Assembly (NCBI GenBank): GCA_905250885.1
Contig: CAJNOQ010002150.1
Span: forward strand, 1 to 25,912
Source of the DNA: Didymodactylos carnosus
Lineage: Eukaryota; Rotifera; Eurotatoria; Philodinida; Philodinidae
DNA length: 25,912 nucleotides
Direction of reading: 5' to 3'
The position numbers were made by a program, and so were the translations under genes. This document shows positions 10,171 to 19,542 of the stretch, piece after piece (positions within the stretch are counted from its first letter, which is position 1; each line of letters begins with the position of its first letter). A model generated the notes under the pieces. The model did not search any database and had not been told where the DNA came from. It saw nothing but the letters and a program-made list of their open reading frames with translations.

Positions 10171-10188
10171 CTCTCTCTCTCTTTCTCT
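10171..10188. repeat. (CT)n microsatellite
   Basis: An almost uninterrupted CT run. Similar short CT tracts recur at about 10520-10532 and 13393-13410. Confidence 0.9.
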
Positions 10189-10587
10189 AAGCGTTATTTA
10201 TTTACTACCTACTTCTGTTGATAGTTCTCTAACGTAAACCAATAATTTTATTTTTCACTTGTTCTCTGTTTTAACCTACCTTTAATATCTATTTCAAATA
10301 AATTAATTTAATATCGAAAATTGGTTAAAAACTTCACTAATTATCGATTTTTTAAAAAACAAAATAAAATATTTTTGCTTTTGGATATTTTCTCCTTTGA
10401 AAATTAATTTCAAATTTTCTACCATGTGTATTTTTTACCTTCCGATGTATTTTCCACATTTATTATTTCGATACCTGACATTCGATCAGTTAATTCTTTC
10501 TGAATAAAAGGACAAATTTCTCTCTCTCTCTTTAATAGGTTGGAAAGTGATATTTTCTCTCAAATTGAACTCTTTGAGAGGAATTGA

Positions 10588-10625
10588 TCTCTCTCTCTCA
10601 CTCTCTGTATATATATAGATATATA
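10588..10625. repeat. Compound (CT)n-(TA)n microsatellite
   Basis: A CT-rich run is followed directly by TATATATATAGATATATA. Simple slippage-prone DNA with no nearby gene. Confidence 0.85.
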
Positions 10626-11655
10626 CTTCATTATTTTGTGTTCATGTCGATTTAGTTGGTATTGTATTTGTTGTTGTTTTTTCTTTAAATCTGTTTTTTC
10701 TAATGACTTTTGTTATTCAGAGAATACCATTATCATAGAGATAAAACAGTTGATCATGCATCAATAATCGTATCTTTTTTGTCAGTATTATAATCTTTTC
10801 TTCTTCTTGTATAAATGTAACATACATGGAAATGTAGAAGAACTAAACGAAAAAAAACTCTTAGGATAGATGATTCTACAAAGAGTAGTCTATTTCTTTT
10901 TCTCTGCTTATTTTTAGAAATAAATTCGAATTATATAATTGAAGAAAAAAAGAAAAAAAAAGGGATTATGTCACAGGATGTGCTATATAATTTAATAAAT
11001 TTGTTTTCTTTTGAAAAAGTATGCATTTACCTGTTTTAACAGTATAAAAATAAAGGGTTTAAATGTGCTCTTTAGTTTACAGATCCATGTTCAACTATTT
11101 CATGTTCTTTCATTAAGTAGTATTAATAATTTAGAAAATCAAAGACAAAGATGAAGATATGTTCTAAAGTGATTTAGTTATATTAATTACAAAGAAAAAT
11201 AGAAAAATGTTTTACACAATAATAGAAAACAATGTGTAAGAGAATTTTACAGCATTCTTATATATGTAATTTGTTTCGACCTGTTTAAATCAAACGTTCG
11301 ATGACACATGTATTTGATTTATTGTTGATATTAAATACAGTAGTTGAGATTCGTTGAGTACTTCGATTTTTTCCTTTATTTATTTTTGTGTCTAACTATA
11401 ATAACAGAGAAGAAATATTCCCAATATTCTTACTTCAAATGTATAATTTTTTGACTATATCGGTAAGCAAAACTCTTTTCAATTGGACTTATAATACTCT
11501 ATAAATATATTTATTTATTAAGTTACATCAAGATGCTATTATAATATTCAGTAAGTGTAAATCTTTAGATAAAACTAGAAAAGATCTTGAAAAGAATCAA
11601 AAATTGATCCCGATTTATTAGGTAATTTCTTTTCAACGAATCTTTCTATTGATGC

Positions 11656-11982
11656 CTCTTTTTTGTTTTATTCATACATGGTTATATAGATCTCACTAAG
11701 TTACATGAGAAAATGTTGATTTTATTTTTTTAAAAAGTTTTTTATAGGAGAAAATTTAAAACTAACTAATCTCAGTTTTATGTGCTGAATAAGGAAAAAA
11801 ATAGTTTCGAGAAATAAAATGAGCAAAAAAGGTGAAAATTTAGCGTTTGATAACGGTTTTAAAAAGTTCAATAGGTTCAAATTTTCTCCTATAAGAAAAT
11901 TTTCAAAAAAATAAAATCAATATTTTCTCATATAACTCAGTGAGATCTATATAACCATGTACGAAAAAAACAAAAAAGAATT
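11656..11982. mobile_element. Fold-back (MITE-like) element, ~100-bp inverted arms
   Basis: The left arm 11656-11757 and right arm 11878-11982 are inverted copies, sharing for example CATGGTTATATAGATCTCAC and TAGGAGAAAATTT, with roughly one difference per ten bases. The ~120-bp spacer is unremarkable AT-rich DNA. No terminal target duplication was seen and no coding capacity is present, so superfamily assignment is not possible. Confidence 0.7.
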
Positions 11983-12040
11983 TGTACTCGAATTTTGAAC
12001 TATGAACATCTTAAAAATACATATTCATTCTTATTTAATC

Positions 12041-12310
12041 TACACTGTAAAAAATAGTCGTAGATTAATAAACTATCAAAAAGGGTTTATTGAGACCAAT
12101 AAGCCTTTTAAAAAACGCTTTTCGGTTTTTTTTTAGATCCGAAAAACTAAAATGCGTTTGTGTCAGATGCAAAACTAAAATGCATCTGTCACAAACGCAT
12201 TTTAGTTTTTCGGATCTAAAAAAAACCGAAAAGCGTTTTTTAAAAGGCTTATTGGTCTCAATAAACCCTTTTTGATAGTTTATTAATCTACGACTATTTT
12301 TTACAGTGTA
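12041..12310. mobile_element. 270-bp near-perfect palindromic MITE with TA target duplication
   Basis: The left arm (12041-12171) and right arm (12181-12310) are reverse complements except for one substitution and one base of poly-T/poly-A length, around a 9-base centre. The outermost bases are TA on both sides, followed by CACTGTAAAAAATAGTCG inward, which fits a Tc1/mariner-type TA duplication and terminal repeat. The near identity of the arms implies recent formation or insertion. A 61-codon frame inside is a by-product of the palindrome. Transcription through it would give a ~130-bp hairpin RNA. Confidence 0.85.
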
Positions 12311-13541
12311 TAATTTAACTTTTTCAATCTACCACACCCTCCTTTCATTCCATAATTGCATGTGACCTTGGTCTAATATCCCATGTTATCATTAAACTAA
12401 ATGCATGGATAGATGCATACACATTTTTAATCCATGAATGCACCTACACTTTTTTTCAAATAAAAATTAAATTAGTAATTCAGGAAGAGTAAATTATTTC
12501 AACTAATTGCCAATGATCTACCTCACAACATATCAACTACTTGTACTCTGTCAACTATTTATATAGAATATAACAACTAGAATAGAAACTAGTTCGTTCT
12601 AACTAGCTAGACGTCGATGTTACATATATGTATTGGTAGAGTTAGTGACGGATTTACAATGTGTACGGTCGCACCCAGCAGGAATATTTTGATACTATAA
12701 TTGCTTTTCAGATTTGAAATGAGTTAGCTTACTATTTTATGATGGTATGATATTCTTGCAAGATACTACATACTGATTAATTTCTGAAATATTCCTTCAG
12801 GCACGTTTATTGACTGCTAATACTTTCTTTTAAATTTATATTTTCTGTAAAGTTTCAAATGCTAAGATCGAGTCTTCCAAATTGAGACCACTTTTTGATA
12901 AAAAGTGATCTCAATTAGGAATTCGTAATTAACATCGAACAAACATCAGAGGGCGGCTAGTCAAGTAAGAATGAAGGCGAAAAATAGCCGTCTCAATTAG
13001 GAAGTAGGGTGTCAAAAGGTATATCAAAAGTGAGAGTGAGTAATTAGGGACGAATCGAGACTAAACCAGAAGCAGCCGTTAAAGATTATCTAAAAAAATG
13101 TGGACTCATTTCTTGCGGTTAAAATCAAGTCAGAAAAAGTGCAGACAAAAATTGTTAAACATTTGCTCAAGCCCATCACATTCATTATACTAAGGAATTC
13201 ATTTATCAATCAAAACATGCGATTGTATTTTTTGATCATTCACTATTAATATAAAAAATAGCATTTTTTTAGAACTTTTCTAAAGATATAATTCTCTTTT
13301 GAAACATCAGATCTTTTCTGTGAGTTTTCGGAGATTTTTTTAAATTCCTCTTCACAGATCGTTTATTTTTACTATTAATTTTATTTCTTATTCTTTCTTT
13401 CTCTCTCTCTTTTCTAGCAATTTATCGAAAATAATTCGTATATATTTTATTTCTTCATGGTCTATTATTTAAAAACATGTCAGATTAATTGATTGTTTTA
13501 TAATCTTATTCACAAATTTATTAAACGATATTCTCTTATTT
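12311..13541. other. Intergenic region upstream of the GPCR gene
   Basis: No gene seen. It contains a hairpin at 12880-12916 and, at about 12991, a second copy of its outer sequence TCTCAATTAGGAA. A T-rich, CT-rich stretch at 13320-13412 lies ahead of the GPCR start; promoter elements cannot be told from background. Confidence 0.5.
12880..12916. repeat. Hairpin with 16-bp arms
   Basis: AATTGAGACCACTTTT pairs with AAAAGTGATCTCAATT around a short TGAT-like loop, with one mismatch. A partial copy of the outer right arm recurs at about 12991, suggesting debris of a small inverted-repeat element. Confidence 0.65.
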
Positions 13542-16500
13542 ATGAATCAGACTTTATTGAATTGCACATTAGACTACAATTGTACGACAAACGTTCATAA
13601 AGATCCACTATTTTCCCATACACTAGCCACCATACAGGGATTCTTTTTAATACCGATATTTTTACTCGGAATTGGCAATAATTTTTTAACAATTCTTATC
13701 ATTATCGTTAACAATGATATGCACACAGTAACAAATTGTTATTTACTCAATTTAGCTGTTTCAGATAGTTTGCCGTTAATTGTTAGTTTACCATTTGAAA
13801 TTCAGGTATGTAATTATAGATCCATATACAAGAATGATACTATTAAATATAGCTTTCTAACTTACAGTTTTTTGTTATGTATATGAACTATTATCCTTTT
13901 GGACAAATTGGTTGCAAATTACGCAGTCTTTTAGCCGAAACATCCACTAATGTATCGATTTTGACCATAAGGTATAAGAAGTACTTAGCTATCATTTTAG
14001 AAATGTAAAATAATGTTTGATTTTTTAGTGCATTTACGATTGAACGATTTATAGCCATTTGTCATCCGTTACGTTCATCGTCATTATCAACTATTCATCG
14101 TGCATTAAAAATTCAACTTTTAATATGGATAATTGCCATTCTATTTGCTATTCCGTATTATCATTTAACTGTTAGAACATCGAGTGGATGTACATTGGAC
14201 CTTACAAAAACTGAATGGTTGACACTATGTTTTCGAATATCAGCATCCATATTTTTTGTCTTACCAGCCTTTTTATTATTTATCATGTATGCCTTAATGG
14301 CACGACGATTATATACATCAGGATTTCTTCAAGAAGTAAGATCATCAAAAGATGGAACATCGGTACCATGTTTAGATGGTGTTCAACATCTTCAAAATGA
14401 ATATGATAATCATCAACGATCACTGTTAGGCCAGTGTCCACATCGAGAATCAACAACAAGTATTCTAACACGACCAAATTCTCGTCTGTCACAACATCGA
14501 GAAAATTCAATGAAAAAATCGGCGTTCAAAATGTTATGTAAGTATATTGGTATATTAATTCTATATTTTAAATTTATCATAATAGAAACTGATTACCAGA
14601 CGCTAGGGTGCACCATGTATTACGCGACATTAGGACGCAGAGAACGTTTGGATGCAATACCGGTAGGTACGTCGGCTGGAAAACAGCTCCGATGCGTTCG
14701 TTATAAATCAAATATTTTTGCTGAAACGTACTTTCTGCGACAAGTCTTGAATCGATTGAAATAGTGTAAACATTTACTCACCAACATTCATGCACCCATC
14801 CTCGTTCCTCGTCCTACTTATTCTCCGCTTCATTGTGAAAGTCTGCTATAGCGTTGTTACGCCTTAGCGTCAGTGCCCTAGAGTCAGTACACCCAATATA
14901 GCTGATCATGGATGCCCTATGATTTAATCATAAAAAAAGGCTTTTTCCTGTTCCTGTCGGATTAGCAGAGTATATGGAAATTTTGTATTTGACAGTTAAA
15001 GCATAATACTGATTAAATAATACTTCGAGTGACGACTGAATCGCTTATTGAGATTTTTATCTTTTATTTCTTAGGTTTCAAGGTAATCTATTTGTAAGGC
15101 TAATCGTGTGAAATATCTAATGAATAAATGTCTATATAAAGTTACAGAAAAAGTTTTTTTTAAATGAGTTTCTTCCTAGGTTCCGTTCTTTTGATCAAAT
15201 TCAAAGCATACAAAAATGTATCTCATTACGGTTAAAATAGTCTCTATTGTCTTGATAGTGATAGACGTACAACTAAACAACGTTATCCAGAAATTCGTAT
15301 CTTGTTAATAATAAAGATGATACATGCAATCACGCACGAGAGAAAAACTGACGATGTATATCATGCAGTTTTTTAAAAATAGACTATTACGTGCGTAAAT
15401 ACTATAGATGTCGAATAACACCACATACATGACTTTGTTAGTTAGGGTCATTTCTAAATGAATACAAATAAAAACGTAATTTTATTATCTTCAGTCAATT
15501 ATACGCAGTGCCGTGGAGAATCATGGAAGTACTCCAATATGACTTTCGCCAATTGGCGAGAGATCATGGGGTGTACCAGCGAAAGTCCACTTTGCTTTCG
15601 CCAATTATGACTCGAGTTGTATTGTCTCTTAATGCAAGTCATGTCCTTTTTTCATTTAAAAAAATTGTAACTTGCATGAAGAGACCATGCAACTGAATTA
15701 TTGGCAAAAATCCATGGGTAGTATTGACGAAAGTACACTGATGATATTGGTGAAAGATTAGAGGACTTTCGCCAATTGACGAAATTCCCGTTTGGCGAAA
15801 GTCATATTGGCGTACTTCCGGATTCCCTGCCGTGGCGAGAGAAAAAAGCAGAAGGAGCATAAATTTTTGGGAGAAAGGCAAAATGTGTTTTGAGTCCCCC
15901 AAAAGTTGTTGGGAGAATGGTTATTAGCAGGAAAAAGTAAGAAATCTAAGAAGCAGAGGAGGTGTGCACTCCTCTACACCCTCCCTATCGCCACGACCCT
16001 GATTATACGCCTTTACTGACAAATATTAGTAATATTCAATTTCGTGTCATAAAAGAGTAAAATTAGTGAAACAAATTTCTCATAAGCTATAAATCAAAAC
16101 TAATTTAATTCTTTTCAATAGCAAAAAATCTTCTAAATTTTGAAACAAAACTATTTTTAACTGTACTGATCAGAGCTCAGCACGACCCAAGTCGGGTGAG
16201 AAAATTTTATAGAGTGATCGGACAGGGCCTGGGCTGCAAAGTATTTTGATCGGATCGGGCCGAACTTAAAATTTTTAAGCATGCGTGGATTTATAATTTT
16301 TGTGTATACTCAGTACCGAAAAAGAGTATTATCACTGTTACGCGACATCTTAATGACTTCGTTTAGCTAATCCCTTTAAAGGTTGAAAAAATGAAAACCA
16401 AGAAATCAAAAAGATATAAATAGTAGCTTGAGAAATACATTTACACCACTTAGCCAGCAAAAGCATTACAGATACAAGAATAAAATCACGCCTAGGACCA

Positions 16501-17236
16501 GAAAATTTTAAAAAGTGATCGGGTTGGGAGAAATTTTTCAGGACTGGTCGGGTCGGACCAGATAAATTCCACGTTTGGTCGGACCGAGCCGGACTTGGCT
16601 CGGAAGCTTTCATCATCGACCCGGGCTGAGCCAAAAATTTTTGGCTCGTGCGGATCTCTGGTACTGATCACTTCATACATTTATCTTTATTTTAGTTGCA
16701 GTCGTAGTAGCTTTTATTATTTGTTATGCCCCATTTCATGTTCAACGATTAATAACAAGTAAAATTGAAGAAAAGAGTTTAACAATATTCAAACGACGAT
16801 GTGTGGAACTATTTTATTTTGTTAGTGGAATATTATATTATCTTGGATCAACTATTAATCCGTAAGTTCAAGATATACTCATCTAATCAGATGAATTTCT
16901 GTATCTTTTAATATATGTTTTAGAATATTTTATCATTTATTTTCAAGTAAATATCGATTAGCATGTACTAGAACATTGAAACGTTTTATACATTGTCGAA
17001 AAGAGAGACAACAAAAAATGTCTCAGGCAGAACAAATGAATAAAATATTACATAATCATCGTGAATTCGGCAAATCAAATGCAAGATTGCTATATTACAC
17101 GACAATTCCACCTCCTATTTGTAATAAATGCATAACTCCACATGTTAAACCCGATATCGGCCCCAATGATTATATCAGTAATCAAAAATTGTTGACACAT
17201 TCACTTCCAAATTTAACAGAAAAACATCATTTGTAA
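13542..17236 (+). CDS. Class A neuropeptide-type GPCR, five exons (449 aa)
   Basis: Exons 13542-13805, 13868-13971, 14029-14537, 16702-16861 and 16924-17236; every join keeps frame, giving 450 codons with stop. Landmarks: glycosylatable N-terminus (NQT, NCT), TM1 GIGNN 43-47, TM2 LAVSD 71-75, Cys104 before TM3 and Cys177 in ECL2 (the usual disulfide), ERF 128-130 in place of DRY, ICHPLR after it, TM6 CYAPFH 300-305, TM7 NPIFY 345-349. It would sit in the plasma membrane and signal through G proteins. ERF-x-AICHP and APFH-x-x-R resemble the neuromedin U/pyrokinin, TRH and ghrelin/neurotensin cluster; I place it there but not in one subfamily. A Ser/Asn-rich third intracellular loop runs to about residue 285. 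Introns 1, 2 and 4 are 62, 57 and 62 nt; intron 3 is 2,164 nt and full of transposons. The intron-3 acceptor is TTGCAG at 16701; the earlier TTTTAG would bring in a stop. Confidence 0.92.
14538..15497. other. GPCR intron 3, 5' part: GC-richer block and plain intron
   Basis: After the GTAAGT donor at 14538, a GC-richer stretch (about 14590-14764) is open on both strands; the plus reading includes RRERLDAIPVGTSAGKQLR and ends at TAG 14762-14764. It is not recognised and is probably the remains of an inserted element or captured exon. The remaining ~730 bases, including a poly-A/poly-T stretch near 14930-14945, show nothing identifiable. Confidence 0.4.
15506..16001. mobile_element. Non-autonomous hAT-type element (host of a nested insertion) with 8-bp duplication
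   Basis: The left end CAGTGCCGTGGCGAGAG (interrupted, see nested element) and the reverse complement of the right end, CAGGGTCGTGGCGATAG, match at 14 of 17 positions. They are flanked by identical 8-bp copies of ATTATACG at 15498-15505 and 16002-16009. CAG-starting ends plus an 8-bp target duplication are the signature of the hAT superfamily. Without the nested insertion and its duplication the element would be 177 bp, so it is a MITE-sized derivative with no transposase. Confidence 0.78.
15517..15827. mobile_element. 311-bp MITE nested inside the hAT-type element's terminal repeat
   Basis: The ends are inverted copies over about 36 bp (left GAATCATGGAAGTACTCCAA..., right reverse complement GAATCCGGAAGTACGCCAA...), converging on ATGACTTTCGCCAA. 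Both sides carry TGCCGTGG (15509-15516 and 15828-15835), which occurs once in the outer element's terminus, so it is a target duplication made on insertion. CTTTCGCCAATT and its inverse recur about five times, at both ends and internally. No coding capacity. The superfamily is uncertain: the 8-bp duplication suits hAT, but the end bases (A/G-GAATC) are not typical CA. Confidence 0.78.
16171..16660. mobile_element. Second non-autonomous hAT-type element (490 bp) in the same intron
   Basis: The ends CAGAGCTCAGCACGACCC and (reverse complement of the right end) CAGAGATCCGCACGAGCC match at 15 of 18 bases and are flanked by 8-bp copies of GTACTGAT (16163-16170, 16661-16668). Subterminal DNA on both sides is a low-complexity series of GGTCGGGTCGG / CCGAGCC words, unlike the AT-rich host. 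The minus-strand frame through it is composed of these repeats and is not a gene. It ends 31 bp before the intron's T-rich acceptor tract, so insertion just spared the splice site. Confidence 0.8.
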
Positions 17237-19180
17237 AAATATGAAGAACTGTTTGTTTGTGCCTCATCTGTCAATCAATATATGTCATTATTAACTATAG
17301 ACTTCTTATTTCCACAAACGAGATCATCATAAAATGCGACATTGTCGATTAATTTCGGAACAATTATATATCACGCGAAAGCATCACAGAAGAAAACATT
17401 AATTGATCATTATATCAAGAGATCAAACGACACACAACAGAGTAAATTCTTCGAAACGCATAGTTGAAATATGAGTGAAAGAAGATCTAGAACATTATTG
17501 AAGAAACATAACCTATTTCGTCCTACTCTGAAAACAAAGTTGAGTTTTTAAAGACGGTGAAAAAGCAGACATGGACCTTATCTCTTACGGAATTTTTCAC
17601 AAAACAAAGCTGTAAATAGTTTTCGATTGATCAATCTATAGAAAGGAAAATTTTTCCTTCATTTTATGTGTCTATTGTGTTGATTATGTGCCTACTCGAT
17701 GATCAAGTGAGTATGCCCACTGTGATCATAAACGGGTATAATGCGGCTGCCAGTGGAAGAGTTTTTATCACAAAACTCATAACAAATATAGTACAAACTA
17801 TGACACGTCATTCTAAAGATATTATCAGATCATTGACATTTCTTTAGACTGATAATTGTATTTATAAATTTATTTAAGAAAAAACAATAAGTGAGAAATA
17901 AAACTGAACAAAATAGCTAAATTTTTTTACAGTGAGCTTTTTTTCTTCGTGTATAATTCATTATGTGTAGCGTCAGCTACGTTTTTCATTTAAGAGTATT
18001 AATAATAAAAAGAGTACACCGAGACTTAAATAACAAAAGATACAAACAAAAAACATAAACAAAAACAAACAGCACACATAGACGAGTGGATTAAACAGAT
18101 GGTGTTTATCACTCCCTGAGACATAATCGGGTAAATCACATTCTGATCACATTCAGTTGTAAAAAATAGGTAGAGAACAGAAAACTATATATCAGATCTG
18201 AATGAAATTAAAAGTTATTATGTGAGTTTAACTCAAAGACAAGATAAAAAATGACATAATATATTAAAATCCATGAATTCAGTATCACAAAAATTCAGAC
18301 AAAATGAGATTCTCACTTCATGAATCGAGCTTATCTTTCAAAAAAAGAACAGAAAGTAAAAGCAAAACCGTTGCATAGAAAAAGTGAGAAAATGATTTTT
18401 TTTTCGTAGAATGAAGGAAAAAGCATATGACTATAAATTACCAAAAATGAAAATAAAATATTTGAATTGATTCCTTCTACTCTCGTATCATATATGATGT
18501 TATTTGATACATGTTAATAGTAAATAGTAACTCAAGAAAACTGAGAAAACAAAAAACATGTTCAATACCCAAAATATTTATCAAACCAACAAAGAGATAT
18601 ACATAAATAAATATTGCTGTAATCAAGCAATATCTATGCTAAGAGATTATCGGAAACAGACGTTCTTCTTCCGGAGGTTTCTGGGTTTCTGGATTTTGTT
18701 GTTAGTTTTGCTATGGATCGATGCTGGAACGAGACAAAAGAATAAATTATATTTTAAAAGGCTGAAATGCAATAGACATCTAGAATGACTGCTAAAAGAT
18801 ATTAAATTATTTTTTTCTTCTCGCTTGGCATACAGTTATGCATGATATATGTCGACCAACTTACATAGTACTTTTCTCTCCGATTCTACAATTAGTCGTA
18901 TAATAGATGGATGAAAAAAGCTCCTTTATTTCGTGCATTTCTGTTGCAGTGAAAATACAGTTAGTTAAATTAAAGTTTTAGGGTGAAACTCAGGTGTAAA
19001 CAAAGATTTTCTCAATCTCTTTTCTTCCCCCGATTCTATTCTTGGGCTATATGCAGAAACACCACTCTCTCTCTAGTGCTGAAAAGTAAATATCTCATGC
19101 ACGATAGAAAAGGCCGACAGAAGGAAAGGCGATTTCGAAACCTTTGTTTAAAGCTAAGGCTAAGTTTCTCCTTAAAACTT
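17237..19180. other. AT-rich gap between the convergent GPCR and CD36 genes
   Basis: It holds the 3' flanks of both genes. An AATAAA on the plus strand at 17897-17902 is a possible but distant GPCR poly(A) signal. On the minus strand AATAAA occurs at 18929-18924, possibly for the CD36 gene. A GTAGC/GCTAC hairpin lies near 17968-17981. The plus frames at 18558-18788 and 18983-19192 show no recognisable features. Confidence 0.45.
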
Positions 19181-19542
19181 TCATGTCACTAATTGTGTTT
19201 TTTTACCAAAACACAAGTGCATGAAATAAGAAAGCCTTTTTGCTAGTTTACAGACTAGAAATCCATAGGTACTATAGACAAACATACAAATAATATTTAT
19301 TAGTTTAACCACACAAGTTTCTACGCTTTTTCTAAGGCAGCTGCTCGAAAATCCGGCATGAAAAATATCAACCATAGTTAAATGTTCAACAAAAGAGCAG
19401 CTAAAAACAAGCTCGAATGAAGATTTACTATATGATACAAAGTTGAAACGGAAAAAGCTTCCGCTCTACAAGTAATTAACGTTAATTGTTTAAAAATCAA
19501 GCTACTTTTTTTTATCAGCATATCGAAAAGACATCCACTCAC

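Larger units (their letters stand above)
10130..11655. other. AT-rich intergenic region
   Basis: Apart from the microsatellites, no coding frame, RNA gene or long repeat was recognised. An 8-bp inverted pair (CTCTCAAA / TTTGAGAG) lies at 10557-10580. Confidence 0.5.

Noticed and set aside
12090-12275. 61-codon frame MRPISLLKNAF...
   Set aside because: Lies wholly inside the 270-bp palindrome and is a product of its symmetry.
14215-14510. Frames on both strands over GPCR exon 3
   Set aside because: Shadows of the GPCR reading frame, which is supported by TM motifs and splice phase.
15508-15902. Short frames on both strands in GPCR intron 3
   Set aside because: They run across MITE ends and CTTTCGCCAATT repeats, with no protein similarity.
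16350-16680. Pro/Ser/Arg-rich minus-strand frames
   Set aside because: Translated GGTCGGGTCGG subterminal repeats of the hAT-type element, not a gene.
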